In this document: one piece after another, positions 1-6,771 of the stretch
How the letters are laid out: the number at the start of each line of letters is the position of its first letter
How positions within the stretch are numbered: position 1 is the stretch's first letter
Assembly: GCA_037147055.1 (NCBI GenBank)
Contig: JBAWVW010000045.1
Span: forward strand, 1-15,127
Origin: Casp-actino8 sp037147055
GTDB lineage: Bacteria; Actinomycetota; Acidimicrobiia; Acidimicrobiales; Ilumatobacteraceae
Length of the DNA: 15,127 nt
Direction: 5' to 3'
Position numbers and translations under genes: made by a program
The notes under the pieces: generated by a model
Seen by the model: the letters and a program-made list of their open reading frames with translations, nothing else
What the model was told of the DNA's origin: nothing
Database searches by the model: none

Positions 1-605
1 TCTTCAAGCCGCATGGCTTTCATCATGATCTCTGTGGGGACCGCTCCAGGCATAATGCAGTTGACACGAATGCGTGGACCGAGTTCTTTTGCGTATGTAA
101 CGGTGAGCGAGTTCACGCCTGCTTTAGCAGCTGCGTAATGTCCACTCCCCATCACCGTGCTGACCGCAGCGCGCGAGGAAATGTTGACGATGCGTCCACC
201 TTCGCGCATGAGTCGCGCCGCGGTATTGGTGCACACCCAAATCGCTGTGAGATTAAGACGCATTGTGGCATCCCATTCTTTGGCGTCAAGGTCTGTCAGT
301 GGAGTCTGAATAGGGGACCCGCCGGCGTTGTTGATCCAGATATCAAGATGTCCGAATTCGGAGATGGCTTTTTGCGCAAGTGCTTCAACAGCGTCATTGT
401 CGGTGACATCAGTGGCGAGAGCAATGGCGCGCCCACCGCGTGCACGTATGCCGGCGGCGACAGCCTCAACTTCGTCTCCGCGACGAGCAGCACATACGAC
501 TGCGGCCCCCGCCTCGGCCAAAGTGTTGGCGATGCCTTCGCCGATTCCCCGTCCCGCACCGGTGACGACAGCAACGTCATCAGACAAATCAAATAGACCA
601 CTCAT
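1..605 (-). CDS. Short-chain dehydrogenase/reductase (SDR), C-terminus cut by window edge
   Basis: Classical SDR: NAD(P)-dependent oxidation or reduction of an alcohol, aldehyde or ketone, in the cytoplasm. Reading the minus strand from the ATG at 605 gives 201 residues before the window ends, of about 250 usual for the family, so the C-terminus is missing. The cofactor motif TGAGRGIG is at residues 15-22, NNAG at 92-95, the catalytic Asn at 118, Ser at 144, and Tyr157/Lys161 in YAAAK. The full tetrad is present, so it should be active. The start is supported by a GGAGG (plus-strand positions 612-616) six bases upstream of the ATG. It diverges from a TetR-family gene, with an inverted repeat between them, so control by that regulator is likely. 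The substrate cannot be read from this part, because the substrate loop and C-terminal helix lie outside the window. Family certain, specificity unknown. Confidence 0.93.
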   Translation of the reverse strand, partial: MSGLFDLSDDVAVVTGAGRGIGEGIANTLAEAGAAVVCAARRGDEVEAVAAGIRARGGRAIALATDVTDNDAVEALAQKAISEFGHLDIWINNAGGSPIQTPLTDLDAKEWDATMRLNLTAIWVCTNTAARLMREGGRIVNISSRAAVSTVMGSGHYAAAKAGVNSLTVTYAKELGPRIRVNCIMPGAVPTEIMMKAMRLE

Positions 606-620
606 GGTGAACCTCCATCA

Positions 621-638
621 GGTTGAAATGGTTCAACC
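621..638. promoter_or_regulatory. Candidate TetR operator: perfect 7-4-7 inverted repeat
   Basis: GGTTGAA at 621-627 and TTCAACC at 632-638 are exact reverse complements around ATGG. The site ends 15 bases before the dehydrogenase start and 4 bases from its Shine-Dalgarno sequence, and lies 73 bases upstream of the regulator's first possible start. Size and symmetry fit a TetR-family dimer site, and the position fits repression of the dehydrogenase and autoregulation. Binding is inferred. Confidence 0.55.
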
Positions 639-649
639 CTGTGCGAAAA

Positions 650-668
650 GTTACCAGCAGTAAGTAAC
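650..668. repeat. Second inverted repeat in the SDR/TetR divergent region
   Basis: GTTAC (650-654) and GTAAC (664-668) are exact inverted copies with a 9-base spacer. A nested TTAC/GTAA pair (651-654 and 660-663) also exists. It could be a second operator half-pair or a spacer within the divergent promoters. The arms are short, so chance is possible. The rest of 606-711 is A/T- and purine-rich, with no clear -35/-10 pair. Confidence 0.3.
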
Positions 669-711
669 GGGGGAAAGAGAAAAATAAAGATTTTTTGGCA
701 ACTCCCGTTTT

Positions 712-1338
712 ATGGAGCAGACTGCTCGGATGTCAGAGTCCATTTCCCGTCGACCAGGTCGTCCGCTTGGGGGCCAACTTGTTGTTGACCGCGAACACGT
801 TTTGGATGCTGCCGAGCGAGTCATTCGGCGCGACGGAGCTGGATCATCTCTGGAAGCCGTGGCCGTTGAGGCGGGCGTGACGAAACCCATTGTTTATGAC
901 CGAGTCGGAGGTCGCGCGGATCTGGCTGACGCCCTGGCAGAACGGCTATCCGATCGCATGGTTTTGGCCACTCGTACCGCCCTAGCAGGGGAAACCTTGA
1001 GCCAGACGGGCTTAACTCGTTTTATTGAGGCCAATCTGCGGACTGTGGCGGATCACCGCGAGCTGTTTTTGTATGTCACGGGAGGCTCCACAGAGCAGAC
1101 AGCCCTCGGTCGGCTGTCGCTCGCCGAACGTTCGACGACGCCCTTGACTAAGACGTTGGCCGTGTGGCGCTCCGGTATTCAGCAAGATCCGGGCGTGGCG
1201 GAAGCCTGGGCCTTTGGCATTGTTGGAATGTTGCAAATGGTCTCGCAATGGTGGATTACCCAAAAAGAACTGTCAGCCGCCGAGGTGGCAGGGCAAATCA
1301 GCGAGTTGTTATGGAACGGTCTTCCGGGCCGTACATGA
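712..1338 (+). CDS. TetR/AcrR-family transcriptional regulator
   Basis: One-component regulator: an N-terminal helix-turn-helix binds DNA as a dimer and a helical C-terminal domain binds a small ligand. In the 208-residue form, a basic RRPGRP stretch is followed by the TetR_N domain at about residues 27-75, with the helix-turn-helix around SLEAVAVEAGVTKPIVY (46-62). The C-terminal part is helical and ends in a Trp-rich helix (WW at 180-181), usual for ligand pockets in this family. Length is normal. Two starts are possible: ATG 712, with no visible ribosome site, and ATG 730, with GGAG 12 bases upstream. The second would remove six residues and leave the protein starting MSES. It is divergent from the dehydrogenase and precedes the flavoprotein-oxygenase-transporter genes by 109 bases, so it is the obvious local regulator. 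The inducer is unknown. Confidence 0.92.
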   Translation: MEQTARMSESISRRPGRPLGGQLVVDREHVLDAAERVIRRDGAGSSLEAVAVEAGVTKPIVYDRVGGRADLADALAERLSDRMVLATRTALAGETLSQTGLTRFIEANLRTVADHRELFLYVTGGSTEQTALGRLSLAERSTTPLTKTLAVWRSGIQQDPGVAEAWAFGIVGMLQMVSQWWITQKELSAAEVAGQISELLWNGLPGRT

Positions 1339-1447
1339 GGCTCGGAATCCGCCGAATGGGATTAATAACTTACGCGGGGTAGATAAAACTTTTTGGGCGT
1401 GTTACTGTCGTCACATATTGATCAACGAGTTAGTTCAGGGGAACGCA
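1339..1447 (+). promoter_or_regulatory. Intergenic region, possible promoter for the 1448-6757 gene series
   Basis: This 109-base gap separates the regulator from the split-barrel gene. A weak pair, TTGGGC (1393-1398) and TATTGA (1416-1421), has a 17-base spacer, but each matches the consensus at only three positions. An 8-base palindrome TTGATCAA (1418-1425) overlaps the -10-like box and could be a protein site. A short AATCC/GGATT inverted repeat just after the regulator's stop lacks a T-run and is not a convincing terminator. A promoter is plausible but not demonstrated. Confidence 0.25.
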
Positions 1448-1450
1448 ATG
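1435..1450 (+). promoter_or_regulatory. Ribosome-binding site fixing the start of the split-barrel gene
   Basis: GGGGA about seven bases upstream of the ATG at 1448 is the only good ribosome site in this frame. The frame is open back to 1214, inside the regulator gene, but the extra residues overlap TetR coding sequence and resemble no domain. The 1448 start is therefore preferred. Confidence 0.6.
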
Positions 1451-1945
1451 TCCAATCACGATAGTTACGAAGACCTCACCGAATGTGCGCTCACATCGGA
1501 ACTTGAACACAAACTTGTGCATTCCCTCAGTGAGTGCATCTTCATGTGGGTCAATAGCAAAGGCGAACCTTTCGGCGTCGTGATGTCATATTTGCCAAAG
1601 GACGGAAAGTTGTGGCTAACAGCCGCCGAAACACGTAAGCGCATTCCGGCGTTGCGTCGCAATCCGCGTTCATCGATTTGTATAAATAGCACAGGTTCAA
1701 AGTTGGGCGGCGGCAAGACCGTGACGTACAAGGGCGACTGCATTATTCGTGATGATCGTGAAACCAAAGATTGGTTTTATCCGGAGTTCGCAAATCGTCT
1801 ACGCCCCGACAGCCAAGCCGCTGCTGATGAGTTTCGTAAGTTTCTTGATTCACCGCATCGCGTGATCATGGAATTCACGCCCGATTACACACTGAGTTTC
1901 GATGCCACATTGATGTGGGCCCGTTCGCCAGACGCAGTGAAGTAA
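1448..1945 (+). CDS. Pyridoxamine 5'-phosphate oxidase-like split-barrel protein (FMN or F420)
   Basis: 165-residue cytoplasmic protein of the PPOX-like split-barrel fold, in which a homodimer holds FMN, or in many actinobacteria F420, and reduces or oxidises small molecules. Visible family pattern: an initial strand around residues 30-48 (FMWVNSKGEPFGVVMSYL), then KLWLTAAETRKRIPALRRNP at about 54-73, the usual phosphate-binding and helix region, then a strand with VTYKGDCII (92-100). The C-terminal WARSPDAVK is short. Length is typical of small single-domain members. No signal peptide or membrane segment is seen. It is 44 bases upstream of the carotenoid oxygenase on the same strand, so co-transcription is likely. 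A redox step on the same substrate or on a cleavage product is the simplest reading. FMN versus F420 cannot be decided by eye, and a haem-degrading or detoxifying role is also possible. Confidence 0.8.
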   Translation: MSNHDSYEDLTECALTSELEHKLVHSLSECIFMWVNSKGEPFGVVMSYLPKDGKLWLTAAETRKRIPALRRNPRSSICINSTGSKLGGGKTVTYKGDCIIRDDRETKDWFYPEFANRLRPDSQAAADEFRKFLDSPHRVIMEFTPDYTLSFDATLMWARSPDAVK

Positions 1946-1977
1946 GCCAGTTTTACCCGTACAAAATCAAATACTTT

Positions 1978-1992
1978 AGGAGACACATCATG
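1978..1992 (+). promoter_or_regulatory. Shine-Dalgarno fixing the carotenoid oxygenase start
   Basis: AGGAG at 1978-1982 sits seven bases before the ATG at 1990. The same frame is open back to an ATG at 1915, inside the upstream gene, but the 25 extra residues have no ribosome site and do not look like a family N-terminus. The 1990 start is taken. Confidence 0.8.
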
Positions 1993-3330
1993 TCAATGAC
2001 CGAAGAATTGCCAGCCCACTTACAAGGTAATGGGCGACCAACACAAGAAGAACTCACACTGACTGACCTCAAAGTGGTAGGACATATTCCTGCCGAACTT
2101 GATGGTCGCTATCTGCGCAACGGCGCTAATCCATTAACCGGTATGAGTGATCATCCGTTCTTTGGTGACGGCATGATTCACGGCATCCGCCTGCAAGGTG
2201 GTCAAGCCAAGTGGTATCGCAATCGTTATGTGCAGACACCGTTCATTAAAGATCCTTCGATCAATATTCTTGATCCATCGGTGACTATGGATATGACTTG
2301 CTCGAAAGCCAACACACATGTTGTCGGTCACGCTGGTCAAATTTTGGCTCTCGAAGAAGGTCACTTTCCGTATGTCCTTGATGGAAATCTGAACACCATT
2401 GGTTCAACCGATTACAACGGAGTTCTCAAGGGTGCATTTACGGCTCACCCGAAGATCTGCCCGAAGACTGGCGAGATGTTGGCTTTTGGTTATGCACCAC
2501 TGCCGCCATACCTTACTTATGTCCGTGTTTCAGCTGATGGCAAGATGGTGCAGCGTGAAGAAATCACGGTGACTGGTTCAACCATGATGCATGACTTCAA
2601 CATCACCGAAAATTATGTCGTGTTCATGGACTTGCCCGCAGTGTTTGATCTCAACTTGGCCATTGAAGGCAAGATGCCGATCACCTGGAGCGACACCTAT
2701 CCAGCACGACTCGGTGTGATGCCACGTAACGGCAATGACTCTCAAGTGGTGTGGTACGACATCAATCCTTGTTACGTCTTCCACCCGATGAATAGTTACG
2801 AAGAAGGTGACAAGATCATTTTGGATGTTGTCCGCTTTGAACACATTTGGAAGAAAGACGCCATGGATTTCCCGGCACCCAACTTGTGGCGTTGGACGAT
2901 CAACACCACAACCGGCAAAGTCACCGAAGAGCAGATCGACGATCGTGGAGCAGAATTCCCACGTGTCAACGATGCTGTGATTGGTTCAAAGCATCGTTTC
3001 GGATATGAAATGTCGATGGGTAATGCAGGCTTCGGCGAAGTTGATGCAGGCGCGATTCTGAAGTATGACCGCCAAGCAGGCAACTGCACCAGCATCGAAC
3101 TTGGTAAAGGTCGAGTGTGTGGTGAAGCGGTCTTCGTTGCCGCCGACGGAGCCAAGTCAGAAGATGATGGGTACGTCATGACTTATGTTTATGACCAGTC
3201 TCAAGATTCAAGTGAGTTCGTGATCTTCGACGCTAAAACAATGAGCGACGAACCGATCGCAACAGTTCAATTGCCACGAATCCCCTTTGGGTTCCACGGC
3301 AGTTGGGTACCGGCCACAGTGGCCAATTAA
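1990..3330 (+). CDS. Carotenoid oxygenase family protein (non-haem iron C=C cleavage dioxygenase)
   Basis: 446-residue member of the RPE65/carotenoid cleavage dioxygenase family, which uses Fe(II) and O2 to split a conjugated double bond (carotenoids, apocarotenoids, stilbenes) into two carbonyl products. All four iron ligands are visible: His153 (TAHPK), His201 (MMHDF), His265 (FHPMNSYEE) and His436 (GFHGSW). Family landmarks also include RNGANP (43-48), HPFFGDGMIHG (55-65), EFPRVN (322-327) and GEAVFVA (378-384). No signal peptide, so cytoplasmic. Slightly shorter than typical lignostilbene dioxygenases (about 480). It lies between the split-barrel gene and a solute-binding lipoprotein on one strand, 40 bases before the latter. 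Carotenoid, apocarotenoid and stilbene or phenylpropene cleavage are all possible, as the pocket residues that separate them cannot be assigned safely. Iron dependence and C=C cleavage chemistry are well supported. Confidence 0.96.
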   Translation: MSMTEELPAHLQGNGRPTQEELTLTDLKVVGHIPAELDGRYLRNGANPLTGMSDHPFFGDGMIHGIRLQGGQAKWYRNRYVQTPFIKDPSINILDPSVTMDMTCSKANTHVVGHAGQILALEEGHFPYVLDGNLNTIGSTDYNGVLKGAFTAHPKICPKTGEMLAFGYAPLPPYLTYVRVSADGKMVQREEITVTGSTMMHDFNITENYVVFMDLPAVFDLNLAIEGKMPITWSDTYPARLGVMPRNGNDSQVVWYDINPCYVFHPMNSYEEGDKIILDVVRFEHIWKKDAMDFPAPNLWRWTINTTTGKVTEEQIDDRGAEFPRVNDAVIGSKHRFGYEMSMGNAGFGEVDAGAILKYDRQAGNCTSIELGKGRVCGEAVFVAADGAKSEDDGYVMTYVYDQSQDSSEFVIFDAKTMSDEPIATVQLPRIPFGFHGSWVPATVAN

Positions 3331-3336
3331 GTAAGC

Positions 3337-3351
3337 GCCGCAACCCGCGGC
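3337..3351 (+). other. Short GC-rich hairpin between oxygenase and solute-binding protein genes
   Basis: GCCGC (3337-3341) and GCGGC (3347-3351) pair around AACCC. No T-run follows, so it is not a normal intrinsic terminator. A 13-base palindrome GGCCACAGTGGCC (3312-3324) covers the last oxygenase codons just upstream. Together they could protect a processed 3' end or set different transcript levels for the binding protein. Function is inferred. Confidence 0.35.
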
Positions 3352-3370
3352 AAACAACTGAGGGGGAAAT

Positions 3371-4720
3371 ATGAAACGATCCATGAGTTTGGGGACTCCA
3401 CGATCTCAGCGGCATTCACGTGCTTTCGCTGCGATCGTCGTGGGAAGCCTATTTTTTGTTGCCTGTGGAAGTGATGGAGGTTCTTCGAGCACCGATGCAC
3501 CAGCAGTCACCGATGCACCAGCAGTCACTGACGCACCAGTAGTCACCGATGCGCCGAGTGGCGAAGACGGTCCACCGACAGGTCCCGAAATGCTTGTCGG
3601 TATGGTTAACACCGAAGGTAATCCCAACGGACTTGACTTCCCAGACATTCGTCGTTTTGCCGAGGCCAGTTTTGAATACATGAATGCGCACGGTGGCTTT
3701 GGTGGTCGCCCAGTCAAACTAGAGACCTGTGTCGCTGGCGGAACTCCAGAGACATCACAGAAGTGCGCACAGGAACTAGTAGGCAAGGGCGTTGAGTTGA
3801 TCCTTCTTGGGCTTGACTTGTTCCCCGATTTCACCACCTATGCAGCAGCTAATGTGCCGGTTATCGGCGTATTGCCGATCTTGCCGCCGGACTTCACTGC
3901 TAACGCATTGTTCTTGACCGGTGGAAACGCGACTACGACTGCTGTGATGGCAGTCATCGCTCAGGACCGTTATCACGCGAAGACTGTCGGCATCATTCAC
4001 GCTGACAATGCTGGAGCTAACTCGACTGCCGCAGGCGTTGAAGCTGCTCTTGATAAGGCTGGAATTACATGGAAGGCCGTCAAGGGTGGAGACAACGAAA
4101 CCGATGCTGGCTATCTCGGTTTGATGCAGGCTGCCAACGCTGATGATCCTGATCTTTTGATCTCGCTCTACGCAGACGCTGGCTGTATCGGAACCATTCG
4201 TGGTTATGCCACTGCTGGAATCACCAAGCCCGTGCTGACAACGAGTATTTGCTCAGACAGTGACGTCATTTCTCAAGTGGGCGATGATGCAACTAATTGG
4301 GTATTCGTTGGCGCAACTCCTGAGCGCGACACTCCAGAAAAGGCATTCTTGCAAATGATTGTGGCTCCTTACATCAAGAACGAGGCAACTGGCGAAATGG
4401 GTATCGAGCCCGCAGACGTCAAGACCGGCGCTCTTGGTCTGGGTGGTTTGGGTACCGTTTTGGTGTTGTCGCTTCGCAACTTCGCCGCCGAGATGGTTGC
4501 TGGTGGTACCGAAATGACTGGTCAGAATCTGTACGACTTCTTGAAGTCGGCCGATGGTCTGTTCTTGTACGGAGGCATCACCCCTGTCAAGTGTGGTCTA
4601 GCCACACCGAGCTACCCATCAGTTTGTTCGTACGTCTTTGAGGCGACCGAATACAAAGATGGCGCAGTCGTTTCCGTTGATGATGGCAAGTTGTGGGATA
4701 GCACCCCACTCCTTCCCTGA
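3371..4720 (+). CDS. ABC transporter substrate-binding lipoprotein, branched-chain amino-acid (LivK) class
   Basis: 449-residue periplasmic-binding-type receptor (type I, Peripla_BP_6) that captures a solute outside the membrane and hands it to the permease encoded next. A basic N-terminus (RSQRHSR) is followed by a hydrophobic stretch and lipobox FVAC with Cys32. Phe at -3 is slightly unusual. A Ser/Gly and Thr-Asp-Ala-Pro linker (33-71) precedes the binding domain, which begins about MLVGMVNTEGNPNGLD (74-89). Six cysteines (120, 132, 272, 294, 408, 419) could form three disulfides. The start at 3371 has AGGGGG five bases upstream. The 45-base gap to the permease indicates an operon. This class binds amino acids but also aromatic acids, amides and other small carboxylates, so the ligand is open. 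The neighbouring oxygenase hints at an aromatic or terpenoid-derived ligand, which is inference. Confidence 0.92.
   Translation: MKRSMSLGTPRSQRHSRAFAAIVVGSLFFVACGSDGGSSSTDAPAVTDAPAVTDAPVVTDAPSGEDGPPTGPEMLVGMVNTEGNPNGLDFPDIRRFAEASFEYMNAHGGFGGRPVKLETCVAGGTPETSQKCAQELVGKGVELILLGLDLFPDFTTYAAANVPVIGVLPILPPDFTANALFLTGGNATTTAVMAVIAQDRYHAKTVGIIHADNAGANSTAAGVEAALDKAGITWKAVKGGDNETDAGYLGLMQAANADDPDLLISLYADAGCIGTIRGYATAGITKPVLTTSICSDSDVISQVGDDATNWVFVGATPERDTPEKAFLQMIVAPYIKNEATGEMGIEPADVKTGALGLGGLGTVLVLSLRNFAAEMVAGGTEMTGQNLYDFLKSADGLFLYGGITPVKCGLATPSYPSVCSYVFEATEYKDGAVVSVDDGKLWDSTPLLP
3491..3556 (+). repeat. 18-base tandem repeat encoding TDAPxV linker units
   Basis: Units at 3491-3508 and 3509-3526 are identical, 3527-3544 is a diverged third copy, and 3545-3556 is a partial fourth. 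They encode TDAPAV, TDAPAV, TDAPVV and TDAP (residues 41-62), a flexible tether between the lipid-anchored Cys32 and the binding domain. Identical adjacent copies suggest expansion by replication slippage, so the copy number may vary between strains. Confidence 0.9.
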
Positions 4721-4765
4721 CCTGTCAACCACTGCTGGGCAACAAACAAGACGGAGAATGTAACG

Positions 4766-6757
4766 ATGAATGACTATCTGTTTTATTTGTTGCTCGGTAG
4801 TGGGGCCGGGGCCATCATCGCTGGTTTTGCGATGGGCCTCGTGATTAGTTATCAAGGTTCTGGCATTGTCAATTTTGCTTATGGCGCAATTGCAATGTGG
4901 AGTGCTTATGTCTATGCAGAACTCCGGAATGGGGCATATCTTTTCCCCATTCCGGGACTGCCAGACCGTTACCGCTTTGATCATGATGTCGGTTTCACGT
5001 GGGCTTTTATTCTCGCTTTGCTGACTGCGGCCCTGATGGGTTTATTAATTTATGCCCTGATCTTTCGTCCGTTGAGAGATGCTCCGGCGTTGGCCCGTGT
5101 TGTTGCCAGTGTCGGCTTGATCATTGTCATGATCGGGCTCAAGGATCGCCGTTTCCCCGATCAATTGGCGATGCGCGTCGATCCGATTTTACCTCGCAAG
5201 GTAGTAACGATTACTGACACCTTGCGCGTACCGCGTGATGGCTTGTGGTTGCTGGCAATCGTGCTTCTGATCACAGTAGTTGTGTGGGCCGCGAGCAAGT
5301 ATTTGCGTTTTGGGTTAGCTACGCGTGCGGCTGCCGAAAATGAAAAAGGGGCCGTGCTACTAGGGCACTCGCCTGATTTCTTGGCCGCCTCTGGTTGGGT
5401 GATTTCATCGGTGGTCGGCGCTGTCATTGCAATTTTGGCCGCACCACTCGTGCAGTTGAACGGTTCGATCTTTACTTTTGGCTTTTTAATTCCGGCCTTG
5501 GGTGCCGCTCTCATCGGAAAGTTCCGACATTTCTGGCCCACGGTATTGACAGGTGTGGCGATTGGAATGGTGCAAAGCACATTCACAAAAATGCAACTTG
5601 ATTTTAGTTGGTGGCCCCAATACGGAATGCGTGAAGGTCTGCCCTTCCTAGTCATCATCATTACGATGATCGTTTCCGGTGAGCGTCTTCCCGAACGCGG
5701 GTCGGTCGGGGGTTGGAAATTGCCATTCGTTCCGCCAGCGAACGTGACATGGTTGTCGCTTGGCGCGCCGCTCGTGATTGCATCTGCGGGAATTCTCTTT
5801 CTAGGACCATTATGGCGCGCTGCCATTATGAGTTCATTGATCGGATCCGTTTTGGCTTTGTCATTGGTTGTCTTGATTGGTTTTGGTGGTCAGACATCAC
5901 TGGCACAAATGGCCTTCGCTGGTATCGGCGGATTTGCCCTGTCGAAATTGGCGACCAATTACGATATTCCTTTTCCTATTGCGCCAGTTCTCGCGGCCCT
6001 AGGTGCCATGTTGTTCGGGCTTCTTGTCGGTCTTCCTGCCTTGAGAGTGCGCGGCACCAACCTGGCGATTGTGACTCTCGCTGGTGGTGTCACTATTGCT
6101 GAATTCGTTTTCAAGCAACCATGGGTGATCGGTGGGGTAAATAACGGTGGAGCCAAGGTCCCCAATCCATCGTTAGGTCACTGGAACCTAGGTTTGGTTT
6201 TCGGCAACAAGACATCGCGACCAGTATTTGCTTTCCTCTTGTTAGCGATTCTGACGATTTTGTGTTTGATGGTTGCCAACATTCGTCGCAGTGGTTCGGG
6301 ACGAGTGATGTTGGCTGTTCGCAGCAACGAGCGTGCATCAGCAGCAATTGGTATTAATAACACCCGGGTGAAGATGATGATGTTTGCTCTTTCGTCCTTC
6401 ATCGCCGGAATGGGTGGCTCTTTGCTGGCCTATCGATTCGGTGCTGTTTCTGATCTTTCCTACGGAACTATCGCATCACTCACGGCTTTGTCGTTCGCTT
6501 ATCTCGGTGGTATCACGAGTGTCAGTGGCGCAATCGCAGCTGGTGTTTCGGCGGCATCGGGAGTTTCCTTTTACGCCATGAATCAAGTATTTGGGTCATT
6601 TGGTCGTTGGGAAGCCTTGATCGGTGGAGTGTTATTAATTGTGACGGCGATCTTGAATCCTGAAGGAATTGCTGGCGGCATTCGAATGCAAGTTGCTGCA
6701 AAACGTCAACAAAAAGAATTAGCAAAACAACCACAACTTGAACCGATGAGTGCTTGA
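4766..6757 (+). CDS. Fused LivH-LivM ABC transporter permease
   Basis: 663-residue integral membrane protein combining the two permeases of a branched-chain amino-acid type importer. Residues 1 to about 305 match LivH: YQGSGIVNFAYGA at 29-41 and an ATPase-contact loop at about 182-205 (FGLATRAAAENEKGAVLLG). After a linker at 306-330, residues 331 to about 640 match LivM: VLIGFGGQTSLAQMAFAGIGGF at 369-390 and a second contact loop at 514-536 (VMLAVRSNERASAAIG). Each half has about eight hydrophobic segments. GGAG nine bases upstream supports the start, and 45 bases separate it from the binding-protein gene. The LivG and LivF ATPases that normally follow are absent: the next gene is convergent, 14 bases away. 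The importer must therefore borrow ATPases encoded elsewhere. Fused LivHM permeases are known in actinobacteria; the substrate is open. Confidence 0.93.
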   Translation: MNDYLFYLLLGSGAGAIIAGFAMGLVISYQGSGIVNFAYGAIAMWSAYVYAELRNGAYLFPIPGLPDRYRFDHDVGFTWAFILALLTAALMGLLIYALIFRPLRDAPALARVVASVGLIIVMIGLKDRRFPDQLAMRVDPILPRKVVTITDTLRVPRDGLWLLAIVLLITVVVWAASKYLRFGLATRAAAENEKGAVLLGHSPDFLAASGWVISSVVGAVIAILAAPLVQLNGSIFTFGFLIPALGAALIGKFRHFWPTVLTGVAIGMVQSTFTKMQLDFSWWPQYGMREGLPFLVIIITMIVSGERLPERGSVGGWKLPFVPPANVTWLSLGAPLVIASAGILFLGPLWRAAIMSSLIGSVLALSLVVLIGFGGQTSLAQMAFAGIGGFALSKLATNYDIPFPIAPVLAALGAMLFGLLVGLPALRVRGTNLAIVTLAGGVTIAEFVFKQPWVIGGVNNGGAKVPNPSLGHWNLGLVFGNKTSRPVFAFLLLAILTILCLMVANIRRSGSGRVMLAVRSNERASAAIGINNTRVKMMMFALSSFIAGMGGSLLAYRFGAVSDLSYGTIASLTALSFAYLGGITSVSGAIAAGVSAASGVSFYAMNQVFGSFGRWEALIGGVLLIVTAILNPEGIAGGIRMQVAAKRQQKELAKQPQLEPMSA

Positions 6758-6771
6758 GGCACAGCGCTGAT

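Noticed and set aside
138..596. Plus-strand open frame of 152 codons
   Set aside because: It lies antisense to the dehydrogenase, whose minus-strand frame has all SDR motifs. The plus-strand product has no recognisable domain.
1346..1363. AATCC/GGATT repeat after the TetR stop as a terminator
   Set aside because: Five-base stem with an eight-base loop and no T-run; too weak to claim.
1214..1447. 78-residue N-terminal extension of the split-barrel protein
   Set aside because: It overlaps TetR coding sequence, has no ribosome site, and adds nothing like a domain. ATG 1448 has a good site.
1915..1989. 25-residue extension of the carotenoid oxygenase
   Set aside because: It overlaps the previous gene's end and lacks a ribosome site. 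AGGAG precedes ATG 1990.
2400..2590. GGTTCAACC copies in the oxygenase gene, and a 13-base match at about 13060 in DUF1295, as extra TetR sites
   Set aside because: They are half-sites within codons for Gly-Ser-Thr in well-conserved protein regions, without the second arm.
5161..5826. Minus-strand 221-codon frame within the permease gene
   Set aside because: Antisense to clear LivH/LivM sequence; the product is Pro/Arg/Thr-rich without any family pattern.
6762..6769. CAGCGCTG palindrome between permease and phosphatase genes as a bidirectional terminator
   Set aside because: It has no loop room and no flanking T- or A-run, so it cannot form a normal terminator hairpin.
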